Assembly (NCBI RefSeq): GCF_001886695.1
Contig: NZ_CP018097.1
Span: forward strand, 620,001 to 684,000
Length of the DNA stretch: 64,000 nt
Reading direction: 5' to 3'
DNA from: Aurantiacibacter gangjinensis
Lineage (GTDB): Bacteria; Pseudomonadota; Alphaproteobacteria; Sphingomonadales; Sphingomonadaceae
Shown: piece by piece, positions 52,453-61,253 of the stretch
How positions within the stretch are numbered: position 1 is the first letter of the stretch
Layout of the letters: every line of letters begins with the position of its first letter
Program-made: the position numbers and the translations under genes
Notes under the pieces: model-generated
What the model was told of the DNA's origin: nothing
What the model saw: only the letters and a program-made list of their open reading frames with translations
The model's database searches: none

Positions 52453-53448
52453 CTAAATCAAGCCCGCTAGCGGACTGCTGGGATCGGCATACTTCCGGCG
52501 ACCCATCCGTCCGGAGAGATAAGCATCGCGTCCGGCCTGCACCGCCAACTTCATCGCGCGCGCCATGCGCAGCGGGTCTTTCGCTTCGGCGATGGCGGTG
52601 TTCATCAGCACACCGTCGCAGCCCAGCTCCATGGCCACCGCCGCATCGGATGCAGTGCCCACTCCGGCATCGACCAGCACAGGGACGCTAGCGCCTTCCA
52701 CGATCAGGCGGATGGTCACCTGGTTCTGGATGCCGAGGCCCGACCCGATCGGTGCGCCCAGCGGCATGATGGCGACCGCGCCGGCCTCTTCCAGCTGCTT
52801 GGCAGCGATCGGATCGTCCACGCAATAGACCATCGGCTTGAAGCCTTCATTGGCCAGCGTCTCGCACGCGGTCAGCGTTTCGCGCATGTCGGGATAAAGC
52901 GTTTTCGCCTCGCCCAGCACTTCCAGCTTCACCAAGTCCCAGCCGCCTGCCTCGCGCGCCAGGCGCAGCGTGCGGATCGCCTCGTCCGCCGTAAAGCAGC
53001 CCGCGGTATTGGGCAGGTAGGTGACCTTTTTGGGGTCAATGAAATCCATCAGCACCGGCTGGCTGGGATCGGAGACGTTCACACGCCGCACGGCGACGGT
53101 CACGATTTCGGCACCGGAGGCTTCGACCGCCGCGGCGTTCTGCGCAAAATCCTTGTATTTGCCCGTCCCGACGATCAGGCGGCTGGTGAAGCGGTGACCG
53201 GCGACTTCCCAGCTATCGTCCTCGTTCTCGCCGGAGCCTCCACCCACAAAATGGACGATCTCCAGCGTATCGCCATCGGCCAGGCGCACATCGCCAAGCG
53301 TCGAACGCGGCGCGATTTCACCATTATGCTCCACCGCCACCTTTTCAGGCGACAGGCCAAGCTCGCGCACCAAAGCGGCGACGGTTTCGGCGGAGGTGCG
53401 GCGCGTATCGCCGTTTACGGTGAGAGTCAGGGGCTGGAGATCGGTCAT
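52453..53448 (-). CDS. thiG: ThiS-ThiG fusion: sulfur carrier and thiazole synthase
   Basis: A 331-aa protein from ATG 53448. Residues 1-71 are a complete ThiS ([16 protein letters not shown]), with the glycines at 69-71 that in free ThiS form the thiocarboxylate C-terminus. They run directly into ThiG, starting near [21 protein letters not shown]. The Schiff-base lysine K174 is in LVKLEVLGE, and [13 protein letters not shown] and [22 protein letters not shown] follow. It makes the thiazole of thiamine. The fusion raises the question of how the ThiS tail is freed. It follows the MerC gene by 23 bases. Confidence 0.93.
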   Translation of the reverse strand: MTDLQPLTLTVNGDTRRTSAETVAALVRELGLSPEKVAVEHNGEIAPRSTLGDVRLADGDTLEIVHFVGGGSGENEDDSWEVAGHRFTSRLIVGTGKYKDFAQNAAAVEASGAEIVTVAVRRVNVSDPSQPVLMDFIDPKKVTYLPNTAGCFTADEAIRTLRLAREAGGWDLVKLEVLGEAKTLYPDMRETLTACETLANEGFKPMVYCVDDPIAAKQLEEAGAVAIMPLGAPIGSGLGIQNQVTIRLIVEGASVPVLVDAGVGTASDAAVAMELGCDGVLMNTAIAEAKDPLRMARAMKLAVQAGRDAYLSGRMGRRKYADPSSPLAGLI

Positions 53449-53471
53449 TACGCTGCGCGAGATAGCGCAGA

Positions 53472-53849
53472 TCAGGCGCGACGCAAGTTGAGGATGTGGC
53501 CGGCGGCCACAAGAGTCACCCCGATCACGGTCAGCAACGCTTCCTCGAAGCCATGGCCGACAGCCAGCGCGCCGCCCATGAAGGAGAGGCCCGTCATCGC
53601 GACGACGAAAGGCTTGGCCCGGCGGTGGCGCACAGCGCCCACGCCAATAGCGACGGCGGCGATGATCGTTGCCAGCAACAGGCCCCAGCGATGGATGTCG
53701 GGATGGAACAGGAAGGTGCTGCCAAGGCCCAGGCCGGCCACCAGTGCAAGCCCCACGACACAATGGAGCAGGCATAACGCCGAAAGCGTAATACCGATGC
53801 GGTCCAACCGGCCGCGAATCCAAGGCGCAATGGAAGCCATGGCGCGCAT
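53472..53849 (-). CDS. MerC domain membrane protein
   Basis: A 125-aa protein (ATG 53849; ATG 53840 possible) with about four membrane segments. [23 protein letters not shown] carries the cysteine-containing first helix typical of MerC. These proteins are linked to mercury or other metal transport, and in alphaproteobacteria often to zinc homeostasis. A palindrome resembling a Zur box overlaps its ribosome binding region. The thiSG gene follows closely. Confidence 0.82.
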   Translation of the reverse strand: MRAMASIAPWIRGRLDRIGITLSALCLLHCVVGLALVAGLGLGSTFLFHPDIHRWGLLLATIIAAVAIGVGAVRHRRAKPFVVAMTGLSFMGGALAVGHGFEEALLTVIGVTLVAAGHILNLRRA

Positions 53850-53855
53850 ATATGT

Positions 53856-53869
53856 AATGTTATCACATT
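53856..53869. promoter_or_regulatory. Possible Zur-type box between merC-like gene and ctaA
   Basis: AATGT-TATC-ACATT forms a 5-bp inverted repeat with a 4-base spacer, close in sequence to known proteobacterial Zur sites (AATGTTATNNCATT type). It is seven bases upstream of the MerC-like ATG. Only partial agreement with the longer consensus is seen. Confidence 0.4.
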
Positions 53870-53963
53870 TGGCAAGGATGGGGTCGGCCCCGCACCCGAA
53901 TTCCTGCGATGCAGCCCAAAGCACGGCTTGCGATTTGTCCTCGTCAGGTCCAAATCGCAGCGC

Positions 53964-55013
53964 ATGATGGCTACCGTCGCTGCCGCCGCCCCAACCGATT
54001 CTCGTGCGCGCCCGCTGGCCATCGCCAATTGGCTGTTCGTGGTCGCGGGCATGGTTCTGGTGATGATCGCCGTGGGAGGGATTACGCGCCTCACCGAGAG
54101 CGGCCTCTCCATTACCGAATGGAAGCCCGTAACCGGCGCCATACCTCCGTTGACCGAGGAAGCATGGTTGAAAGAGTTCGAACTCTACAAAACCACCGGA
54201 GAATACCAGAACGTTAGCGGCCCCGCCGGCATGGATCTGGCGGCGTTCAAATTCATCTATTTCTGGGAATGGTTTCACCGCTTCCTGGGCCGCGTGATCG
54301 GCCTCGCCTTTGCGGTGCCGCTGGCATGGTACTGGGTCAAGAGTGCAATCCCTGCAGGGTACAAGCCGCGGCTTGTCGCGCTGCTGGCGCTGGGCGGACT
54401 GCAGGGCGCGTTCGGCTGGTTCATGGTCCGCTCCGGCCTTGGCAGCGAGATGACCGACGTGTCGCATTTCTGGCTGTCGATCCATCTGCTGACCGCATTC
54501 ATCACGCTGGGCGGATTGGTGTGGACCGCGCTCGACCTGCGGCGCCTGCATGCGACCGGCGACAATATGCCTGCGCGTTTTACCGGGCTGGTATGGGTGG
54601 CCGCGGCAATCCTGTTCATCCAGATGCTGCTGGGCGCATGGGTCGCCGGACTGAATGCAGGTCTTGCATCCAACACCTGGCCGCTGATGCAGGAGCGGTT
54701 GGTGCCCGAAGTCAGCTGGGCAAGCGGCTTCTGGTACACGTTCACGCATGACCCGTTCTGGCTGCATTTCCTGCATCGCTGGTGGGCGTGGGTCGCCGTT
54801 GGCGCGCTGATGGTGATGGCGGTGCAGGTCAAAAAGCGCGCGCGGCGCGCCTCCGTCGCGATGCATGCAGTGCTGGGCACGCAAATCCTGCTCGGCATTG
54901 CAACCGTGCTCAGCGGCGTAGCGCTCTGGATCGCTGTGGCGCACCAGCTGGTGGGTGCGCTGCTGGTAGCGGCCTTCGCATGGGGCGCACATGTGCTGGG
55001 ACGGCGCGCGTGA
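53964..55013 (+). CDS. ctaA: Heme A synthase
   Basis: A 349-aa COX15/CtaA protein from ATG 53964. About eight membrane segments are visible. Key regions are GGITRLTESGLSITEWKPVTGAIPP, EWFHRFLGRVIGLAF, QGAFGWFMVRSGL, and FLHRWWAWVAVGAL with the conserved histidine pairs. It converts heme O to heme A for cytochrome oxidase. It overlaps cutA by four bases. Confidence 0.95.
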   Translation: MMATVAAAAPTDSRARPLAIANWLFVVAGMVLVMIAVGGITRLTESGLSITEWKPVTGAIPPLTEEAWLKEFELYKTTGEYQNVSGPAGMDLAAFKFIYFWEWFHRFLGRVIGLAFAVPLAWYWVKSAIPAGYKPRLVALLALGGLQGAFGWFMVRSGLGSEMTDVSHFWLSIHLLTAFITLGGLVWTALDLRRLHATGDNMPARFTGLVWVAAAILFIQMLLGAWVAGLNAGLASNTWPLMQERLVPEVSWASGFWYTFTHDPFWLHFLHRWWAWVAVGALMVMAVQVKKRARRASVAMHAVLGTQILLGIATVLSGVALWIAVAHQLVGALLVAAFAWGAHVLGRRA

Positions 55014-55342
55014 GCGATAATGGCGCGGCGTTGATCTGGTGCCCTTTTCCTGACGTCGAAAGCGCGAAAGCTGCGGCGCAGGTTCTACTCGAAGAGCGGC
55101 TGGTTGCCTGCGCGAACATCGCGCCCGCGATGACATCGGTGTTCCGCTACAAGGATAAGGTCCAGTCAGCGACCGAGGCTGGCGCATTGTTCAAGACGAC
55201 CGGCGCACTGCTCGATGCTGCGATAGAGCGGCTTGCGGCGTTGCACCCTTACGACACTCCGGCAATTTCCGGTTGGCATGCTGACAGCGCGCCACAGACT
55301 ACTGTAGGCTGGCTCCACGACGAGACCGTGGGGGGCGATTAG
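55010..55342 (+). CDS. cutA: CutA divalent-cation tolerance protein
   Basis: A 110-aa protein starting GTG in the GTGA overlap with ctaA. LLEERLVACANIAP, SVFRYKDKVQSATEAGALFKTT, and HPYDTPAI are the CutA1 hallmarks. It forms a trimer related to PII proteins and is associated with copper tolerance, though the mechanism is not clear. Confidence 0.93.
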   Translation: MSDNGAALIWCPFPDVESAKAAAQVLLEERLVACANIAPAMTSVFRYKDKVQSATEAGALFKTTGALLDAAIERLAALHPYDTPAISGWHADSAPQTTVGWLHDETVGGD

Positions 55343-55343
55343 G

Positions 55344-56078
55344 ATGGCTATGGCAGACAGGCGGCGCATGCTTGCGCTGGCGGCAGCCGCTATTGCCGCG
55401 CCCGCATGGACGGCAGCGTTGGCGCGGCCTGTATCGACGGGCCGGATCATCTCTCCGCCTTCCGGCATGATGCGCTACACGCGAACGGCAATACGGCAAC
55501 TTGGCCAGCACGAGACACTGCAGGTAACGCGCAGCTTCGATGTCGATTTTCGCAGTTTCGAACATGGCTTCATGTTGCACGGCCAGCAGGTGGCGGCGCG
55601 CGTCGAAGCACCTGAAGCGCTGCGCAGCTTCGGCCGGCTCGAAGAAGCGCGCGACGAAAGCGCACTCTTTCCCATCGCGCTTAATGCCTACGGCCAAATC
55701 CTCTCGAGCGATCTGGCTCCGCTGGAAAACGACGGGGTTGCGGCAGCTATCGCCGAAGCGGTGGAGATTTTGCGACAGCAGCAATTGCCGCAAGATGAGC
55801 GCGCACAGCTCGCCAGCTCGATTGCGGCCATGCAACGCGCCGCACAGAGGGTGATTGCGCATTTGCCGACGGATATATTCGCCCCCTCTGCCGGTCCGCG
55901 CGTGGTCGAGCAGGCACTGGCCCTTCCGGGCGGCATGGCTGGGCGGTTGGAAACGCGGTTTGCCGGAGAAAGCGATTTCGCCACTGGCCTGATGCGCTCC
56001 GCAACGCGCGAGATCGTCACCGAAGTCGAAGGTTCGACGCGGCGCGCTCATGAGAGATGGAGCCTCACTGCGATATAG
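55344..56078 (+). CDS. Hypothetical exported protein, 244 aa
   Basis: A protein with a Tat- or Sec-like signal (RRRMLALAAAAIAAPAWTAALA). The mature part looks like a two-layer beta then helical domain (TGRIISPPSGMMRYTRTAIRQL, FPIALNAYGQILS, DERAQLASSIAAMQRAA). Not recognised. It starts one base after cutA ends, so it is probably in the ctaA-cutA operon. Confidence 0.68.
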   Translation: MAMADRRRMLALAAAAIAAPAWTAALARPVSTGRIISPPSGMMRYTRTAIRQLGQHETLQVTRSFDVDFRSFEHGFMLHGQQVAARVEAPEALRSFGRLEEARDESALFPIALNAYGQILSSDLAPLENDGVAAAIAEAVEILRQQQLPQDERAQLASSIAAMQRAAQRVIAHLPTDIFAPSAGPRVVEQALALPGGMAGRLETRFAGESDFATGLMRSATREIVTEVEGSTRRAHERWSLTAI

Positions 56079-56142
56079 TCGCTGAAGCGGCATTCGATGC
56101 GAGGCGGTATTATTATACCTCTCCGCAAAGCCGCAGAATCGC

Positions 56143-56171
56143 TTGACTTGAGCGCCATCGCACGACAAATG
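56143..56171 (+). promoter_or_regulatory. Possible rplM promoter
   Basis: TTGACT (56143-56148) is followed by 17 bases and CAAATG (56166-56171), about 80 bases upstream of rplM. The -35 fits; the -10 is poor. Offered as a candidate only. Confidence 0.35.
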
Positions 56172-56249
56172 CGCGCATCCGCAGCGATGCCCATGCCGAT
56201 TCTGTCAGCTGGCATTGCTGGCAAAGTTTAGATCAAGGAACGAAAAGCC

Positions 56250-56729
56250 ATGAAGGCTCTGAGCAAGACCACCCGGTCGATCAAGCCGGCTGAAGTCGAA
56301 AAGAAGTGGCACGTTATCGATGCCGAAGGTCTGGTCGTCGGCCGCCTCGCATCGATCATCGCCAACATTCTTCGCGGCAAGCACAAGCCGAGCTACACCC
56401 CGCATGTCGATTGCGGCGACCACGTTATCGTCCTGAATGCCGACAAAGTGCAGTTCACCGGCGGCAAGGCCGGCAAGAAGGTGTATTACAAGCACACCGG
56501 CTATCCGGGCGGCCTGAAGGAAGTGACTGCCGACAAGGTTCTGGCGGGCCGCTTCCCCGAGCGCGTTCTGGAAAAGGCTGTCGAGCGCATGATCCCGACC
56601 GGCCCGCTGGGCCGCGCGCAGATGAAGGCGCTTCACCTCTATAACGGCACCGAGCACCCGCATGACGGCCAGAAGCCCGAAGTGCTCGACGTCGCCTCGA
56701 TGAACCGCAAGAACAAGGTGTCCGCATAA
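56250..56729 (+). CDS. rplM: 50S ribosomal protein L13
   Basis: A 159-aa L13 with [25 protein letters not shown] near the N-terminus, [21 protein letters not shown], and [19 protein letters not shown]. It is translationally coupled to rpsI (TAATG). Confidence 0.97.
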   Translation: MKALSKTTRSIKPAEVEKKWHVIDAEGLVVGRLASIIANILRGKHKPSYTPHVDCGDHVIVLNADKVQFTGGKAGKKVYYKHTGYPGGLKEVTADKVLAGRFPERVLEKAVERMIPTGPLGRAQMKALHLYNGTEHPHDGQKPEVLDVASMNRKNKVSA

Positions 56730-57271
56730 TGGCGACCGAAGAAACCAAAACCGCGACCGACCTCGCCGACATCAAGGATGTGGTCGAGGACGCTCCCGCC
56801 GCCGACGCTGCTGCCGGCGAAGGTGAAGGCGATACCGCACCCGCTGCGCCGACGATGCCGCTGCGCGAGCAGGAGATCGACGATCAGGGCCGTGCCTACG
56901 CCACCGGTCGCCGCAAGGATGCCACCGCACGCGTCTGGCTGAAGCCCGGCTCCGGCAAGATCACCGTCAATGGCAAGGACCAGGAAGTGTATTTCGCACG
57001 TCCGACGCTGCGCCTCGTGATCAACCAGCCTTTCGCCATCACCGAGCGTGAAGGCCAGTACGATATCGTCGCGACCGTCACCGGTGGCGGCCTGTCCGGC
57101 CAGGCCGGTGCTGTGAAGCACGGTATCAGCCAGGCGCTGACCCGTTATGAACCCGCCCTGCGCGCAACGGTGAAGGCCGCTGGCTTCCTCACCCGCGACA
57201 GCCGCGTGGTGGAGCGCAAGAAGTACGGCCGTGCCAAGGCACGTCGCAGCTTCCAGTTCAGCAAGCGCTAA
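56729..57271 (+). CDS. rpsI: 30S ribosomal protein S9 with acidic N-terminal extension
   Basis: A 180-aa S9. Residues about 50-180 are the conserved domain ([20 protein letters not shown] to the basic tail [11 protein letters not shown]). The first 50 residues are an Ala/Glu/Asp-rich extension absent from E. coli S9, known from other alphaproteobacteria. Its start shares one base with the rplM stop. Confidence 0.97.
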   Translation: MATEETKTATDLADIKDVVEDAPAADAAAGEGEGDTAPAAPTMPLREQEIDDQGRAYATGRRKDATARVWLKPGSGKITVNGKDQEVYFARPTLRLVINQPFAITEREGQYDIVATVTGGGLSGQAGAVKHGISQALTRYEPALRATVKAAGFLTRDSRVVERKKYGRAKARRSFQFSKR

Positions 57272-57307
57272 AAGCGACAACCAGTTTCCTCGACGGAGGA
57301 AAATGCG

Positions 57308-57339
57308 AAGGGCGGCCCCCACGAAGGGTCGCCCTTTTT
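57308..57339 (+). terminator. Rho-independent terminator after rplM-rpsI
   Basis: AAGGGCGGCC (57308-57317) pairs with GGTCGCCCTT (57327-57336) with one G-T pair, followed by three more T. It lies 37 bases after the rpsI stop. Confidence 0.88.
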
Positions 57340-57362
57340 GCATTCCGGCTGCCTGACTATCC

Positions 57363-57740
57363 CTAGTGGACGGTCTCGCCCAGCAGCGCGTCGACTTCGC
57401 GTAGCAGCGTGTCGATGTTGAGGGGCTTGGCGAGATAGGAGCTCGCGCCTGCCTTGCGAATCTCTTCTTCGTCACGCTTGCCCGCAAACGCCGTGATGGC
57501 GAGAATCGGGATATTGGCCGTATCCGGATTGCGCGTGATTTTGCGGATCAGCTTGCGGCCCGAAACATGCGGCAGATGGATGTCCATGGTGATGAGATCC
57601 GGGCCGAAGGTCTCGACCGCATCCAGCACGCGCGCGCCATCGTCCACCAGCATCAGCTCGTAGCCACGCTGCTTGAACACCGCTTCGTAAAACATGCGGT
57701 TGAGGACATCGTCCTCGACGATCAGGACCTTCGTGGCCAT
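57363..57740 (-). CDS. Single-domain response regulator, DivK-like
   Basis: A 125-aa receiver domain without an output domain. Phosphoacceptor D53 lies in ITMDIHLPHVSG, with acidic D10/D11 and K105-type lysine in YLAKPLN; TAFAGKRDEEEIRKAG is close to the DivK alpha4 region. DivK controls cell-cycle kinases in alphaproteobacteria. No kinase is adjacent, so the subfamily name is tentative. Confidence 0.8.
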   Translation of the reverse strand: MATKVLIVEDDVLNRMFYEAVFKQRGYELMLVDDGARVLDAVETFGPDLITMDIHLPHVSGRKLIRKITRNPDTANIPILAITAFAGKRDEEEIRKAGASSYLAKPLNIDTLLREVDALLGETVH

Positions 57741-57816
57741 CCTCCGTAGAATACCCTAGCTACGGATTTGGCCCCTGTTCATGCGGCAAAGCGCCGTTTT
57801 CGGGCGGCGAAGCGCA

Positions 57817-58806
57817 TCATTCGTCGCCGTAAATGGCCACCACGCCGTCTTCGCCGTCGGAAATGGCCCCGCGATACATGCCCGGCGTGTTGAAGGAATA
57901 GGCCCAGTCGCCATCCGCGCCCAGCACGATGACGCCTCCCGTGCCGCCCAATTCGAGCGTTTCGGCCTGCACGGCATCGGCCGCCTCTTGCGGCGTTTCT
58001 CCCAAAAAGCGGATGCGCGCGCAGATCTCGTGCGCCACGCCCTCACGGATGTAATACTCGCCCGCCCCCGTGGCGGAGACCGCACAGGCGCGGTTATCGG
58101 CATAGGTGCCAGCCCCGATGATCGGGGAGTCGCCTACGCGGCCATACAGCTTCCCGGTCATCCCGCCGGTGGAGGTGCCCGCGGCGAGGTTGCCCCCGCT
58201 ATCCAGCGCCACGGCGCCGACCGTGCCGAACTTGTAATCGGGATGGGCCGGATCGCCCATGGCCTGATCGCGGTTCAGCCATCCCTGCAAGGCGTCAAAC
58301 CGCTCCTGCGTGAAGAACCATTCGGGCGGTGCCTGTTCCAGCTCCTGCTCGATGGAAAATGCGTTCGCGCCTTCTGCCGCCATCATCACATGCGGAGAAT
58401 CCTCCATCACCGCACGGGCCAGGCTGATCGGATGACGCGTTGCCGTTACACCGGCCACCGCGCCTGCATCGCGCGTGCGGCCATCCATGATCGAGGCATC
58501 GAGTTCGTTGCGCCCGGCCGCGGTGAACACCGCGCCGCGCCCGGCGTTGAAATTGGGATCGTCCTCCAGCACGCGGATCGTCGCTTCGACCGCATCGAGC
58601 GCGCTGCCGCCTTCTGCAAGGATCGCCGCGCCGGTATCCAGCGCATTGTCCAGCGCCGCGCGGATTTCGGCATCGCGCTCGGGCGTCATGCGGTCACGCT
58701 CGATCGTGCCCGCGCCGCCATGGATCACCAGAGTCCATTCATGCGCAGCGGCAGGCGTTGCCATGAATGTCGCGGCGGCCAGCGTGGCAAGGGCTTGCTT
58801 CATCAT
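57817..58806 (-). CDS. Isoaspartyl peptidase / type III L-asparaginase (Ntn hydrolase)
   Basis: A 329-aa protein with a signal peptide (ends near PAAAHE). WTLVIHGGAGTI, the autocleavage site G194-T195 in KFGTVGAVALD and NLAAGTSTGGMTGK are typical of the plant-type asparaginase family. It removes isoaspartyl residues from peptides or hydrolyses asparagine in the periplasm. It overlaps the metallophosphoesterase gene by four bases. Confidence 0.92.
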   Translation of the reverse strand: MMKQALATLAAATFMATPAAAHEWTLVIHGGAGTIERDRMTPERDAEIRAALDNALDTGAAILAEGGSALDAVEATIRVLEDDPNFNAGRGAVFTAAGRNELDASIMDGRTRDAGAVAGVTATRHPISLARAVMEDSPHVMMAAEGANAFSIEQELEQAPPEWFFTQERFDALQGWLNRDQAMGDPAHPDYKFGTVGAVALDSGGNLAAGTSTGGMTGKLYGRVGDSPIIGAGTYADNRACAVSATGAGEYYIREGVAHEICARIRFLGETPQEAADAVQAETLELGGTGGVIVLGADGDWAYSFNTPGMYRGAISDGEDGVVAIYGDE

Positions 58807-59591
58807 CGGGTTGTCTCCAGCTCGGTCATCTGTTCCAAAGGATATTGCGGTTCTACGGCAATTCTGTCGGGCGTGATCGTGACGAGGTTCCAGCTCGGCT
58901 CCGCGCCGCGCAGGCGACGCGATAATGTCCCCGCTCCGATCATGCGCATTGCGTGTCCCTCGCGGCTGCGCGTCAGGTCGAATGGCACGTGGACATGCCC
59001 CGACATCACTGCGTTCGCCCCGGCCCTTGCCAGCGCTGCAAATGCCATGTCGCCGCGGATGGTGGGGTTTTTCCGGTCGTCAGTCGCGGGCAGAAGGGGA
59101 TGGTGGCAGGCGACGATCTTCATCCTCGGATCGTCCGCCAATTCGCCCAGCCGTTCCAGCGTCGCATCGAGCTTGCGCTGCTTGATCACCCCGTCCGACC
59201 ACGGCCAGCGCCACTGTGCGGTGACATTGGTATCGAGCGGCACGATCACCGCATGGCGCAAGGAAATCTCGCGGCCTACCGCGTCTTCGAGAGAGCCGAA
59301 GCGCTTGTACGGGTCGCGAAACCGCTCGAGCAAATTGCCATAGGGCATGTCGTGATTGCCCGGCATCACCATAACCGGCGCATCGAAAGCGGCAAACCAT
59401 TTACGCGCGGCATCCCATTGCCCGTGGAAAGCGCGCTGCGTGATGTCGCCCGTGCAGATAACGGCATCGGGCTGCAATTCCTCCACCGAAGCAGCGAAGG
59501 CATCCATCGCGGCAGGATTCTCCACGCCGAAATGCACATCGCTGACATGCATGATCCGGTCGGGAGCCGCCTGCGCGCCCGCCTCGCTCAT
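58803..59591 (-). CDS. Calcineurin-like metallophosphoesterase
   Basis: A 262-aa protein from ATG 59591 with the five metallophosphoesterase motifs: MHVSDVHFG, ICTGDITQ, MPGNHDM, CHHPLLP and SGHVHVP. Probably a cytoplasmic nucleotide or phospholipid phosphoesterase. It is second in a three-gene minus-strand unit with overlapping genes. Confidence 0.92.
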   Translation of the reverse strand: MSEAGAQAAPDRIMHVSDVHFGVENPAAMDAFAASVEELQPDAVICTGDITQRAFHGQWDAARKWFAAFDAPVMVMPGNHDMPYGNLLERFRDPYKRFGSLEDAVGREISLRHAVIVPLDTNVTAQWRWPWSDGVIKQRKLDATLERLGELADDPRMKIVACHHPLLPATDDRKNPTIRGDMAFAALARAGANAVMSGHVHVPFDLTRSREGHAMRMIGAGTLSRRLRGAEPSWNLVTITPDRIAVEPQYPLEQMTELETTR

Positions 59592-59845
59592 CCCATGCGC
59601 CCTGTCGCGATGGCCCAGGCCGATCCGATGTTCAGAAGCGTGTAGCCCGCATAGATCCACAACCAGTGCGTCGCGCCCGACGCGGCGGCGTAAAGCGCGC
59701 CGGCCAGCAGCACGAATTCCAGCGCGCGCAGCATCCAAAGGATGGGCGGCGGCATATTGGTGATGAGCGCATTGGAACTTTCCAGCGCCGCGCGCTGGCA
59801 CGCGAAATTGCCCATGCCGAGGATGAAGGTGATGACCAGAGCCAT
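59588..59845 (-). CDS. Small membrane protein, 85 aa
   Basis: From ATG 59845 the protein has three hydrophobic segments (ALVITFILGMGNFACQ; LWMLRALEFVLLAGALYAA; WLWIYAGYTLLNIGSAWAIA). Overlaps the phosphoesterase gene by four bases. No family recognised. A longer open frame upstream is not protein-like. Confidence 0.72.
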   Translation of the reverse strand: MALVITFILGMGNFACQRAALESSNALITNMPPPILWMLRALEFVLLAGALYAAASGATHWLWIYAGYTLLNIGSAWAIATGRMG

Positions 59846-60097
59846 GCACAAGGGTCTGCCCGATAGGACGCGCGGACGCAATCGGTCGTTGGTGGAGCGG
59901 TATCGGCGCTTCGTCCGCTGCTTTGCCTCCTCGTCGAGCGTCGAGGCGCGCCAATCGACCTGTTGCAGCGCCGGCGCAAGGACGCGCCTACATACGTAAT
60001 CGCACCGCAGCCGTTCCAGTCCCACCGGCTGCGGTGTAACCGCTCTCACTGGGACAGGGACGATTGGGATAAGATTTCAGGAACAAGGATTTATCCG

Positions 60098-60427
60098 ATG
60101 AAAGCTTATTCGTTCGCAAGTGCCGCACTTCTCTCGGCGAGCCTCGCCTCCGCCCCTTCAGCCATGGCACAGAGCGCAGAAACGCAGACGGTCGCCGTCT
60201 CCTATGCCGACCTCGATCTCAGCACGGAAGAAGGCGTGCAGCGCTTCGACCAGCGGATCGATCGCGCCGCACGAGAGGTTTGCCGCTACGACGAGCCGGT
60301 GACCGGGTCGCGCATTCGCAGCGCCGAGGCCCATGAATGCTACACGGAGGCCCGCAGCCGAATTGCCCGCCAGCAGGCCCGGCTGGTAGAACGCGCGCGG
60401 GCTCGCACGATCGCGCTGAACCGCTGA
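60098..60427 (+). CDS. UrcA family protein
   Basis: A 109-aa exported protein. Signal peptide ends at SAMAQS. The UrcA pattern VAVSYADLDLSTEEGVQRFDQRIDRAAREVC with two cysteines and R-rich helices follows. The family is common in sphingomonads; function unknown. A hairpin terminator follows. Confidence 0.9.
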   Translation: MKAYSFASAALLSASLASAPSAMAQSAETQTVAVSYADLDLSTEEGVQRFDQRIDRAAREVCRYDEPVTGSRIRSAEAHECYTEARSRIARQQARLVERARARTIALNR

Positions 60428-60457
60428 CAGGTCTGCCACCCACTTTACGTAATGAGG

Positions 60458-60488
60458 GAAAAGGCGTCGCACCATGCGGCGCCTTTTC
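60458..60488. terminator. Bidirectional hairpin terminator
   Basis: GAAAAGGCG (60458-60466) and CGCCTTTTC (60480-60488) are perfect arms with an inner GC stem. The A-run on one side and T-run on the other allow termination of both the UrcA gene and the convergent LytTR gene. Confidence 0.82.
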
Positions 60489-60506
60489 GTCGTCTCGGGC
60501 AAGCCG

Positions 60507-61253
60507 TCACCGTCCGGCCATCGCCTTCACTTTTTTCAGGTAAGTGCGCCCGATCCGCAGCGCTTCGCCGTCGGCGAGTTCCGCGCACCACACGCCCAGC
60601 CCCTCATGCTTGAGGCCCGCAATCACGTCGCGGCGAAGGATGGTGGAGCGGTGGATGCGGATGAACTTTTCCGGATCGAGCTTTTCTTCCAGCCCGGCAA
60701 TGGTCTGCAGCAGGAGGTAACTGGTCTCGCCGACATGCAGGCGGACATAATCGCGCTCGGCATCGATGCGGTGGACCTCTGCAACATCCACGCGCAGCAA
60801 TTCACTGCGGTGCGGCACCCAGAATTCGCTCAGCCATCTGTCGTCCGCGCCGCCATCCGCCTGCCTACTCTCGCGGCGGGCCAGCGCCCGTTCGATGGCG
60901 CGTTCCAGGCGATCACCGGCAACGGGTTTGAGCACGTAATCGATGGCTTCCAGATCGAAAGCCTCGACGGCGAAATTCTCATGCGCGGTGACGAAGATCA
61001 CGGCGGGCGGCGGATCGAGCTTCCCGGCCTCGGCAGCCACTTGCAGCCCGTCCTTACCCGGCATGGTCATGTCGAGCAGCAATAGGTCCGGCCCTAGCTT
61101 CTCCGCCAGCCGCAGTGCCGAATCGCCCTCGCTCGCTGTGCCGACCACGGTCAGCTGCGGGATTTCGGCGCACAATACCTGCATCCGCTCGATAGCGAGC
61201 GGTTCATCATCGACGATAAGCGTGCGCAGCGTTTGTGCATCGGAATCGGTCAT
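60507..61253 (-). CDS. LytTR response regulator (second pair)
   Basis: A 248-aa regulator with receiver D61 (LLLLDMTMPGKDG), K in VLKPVAG, and a LytTR domain at about 140-245 (FIRIHRSTILRRDVIAGL). It overlaps its kinase partner by four bases. It is clearly paralogous to the regulator at 22028-22822. Confidence 0.93.
   Translation of the reverse strand: MTDSDAQTLRTLIVDDEPLAIERMQVLCAEIPQLTVVGTASEGDSALRLAEKLGPDLLLLDMTMPGKDGLQVAAEAGKLDPPPAVIFVTAHENFAVEAFDLEAIDYVLKPVAGDRLERAIERALARRESRQADGGADDRWLSEFWVPHRSELLRVDVAEVHRIDAERDYVRLHVGETSYLLLQTIAGLEEKLDPEKFIRIHRSTILRRDVIAGLKHEGLGVWCAELADGEALRIGRTYLKKVKAMAGR

Noticed and set aside
53449-53963. TPP riboswitch upstream of the thiamine gene
   Set aside because: I could not find the conserved CTGAGA and ACC-CTGATC blocks; the gene seems to be co-transcribed from the MerC-like gene.
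53850-55187. Minus-strand extension of the MerC frame across ctaA
   Set aside because: ctaA on the plus strand has full heme A synthase motifs; the MerC start at 53849 gives a normal-length protein.
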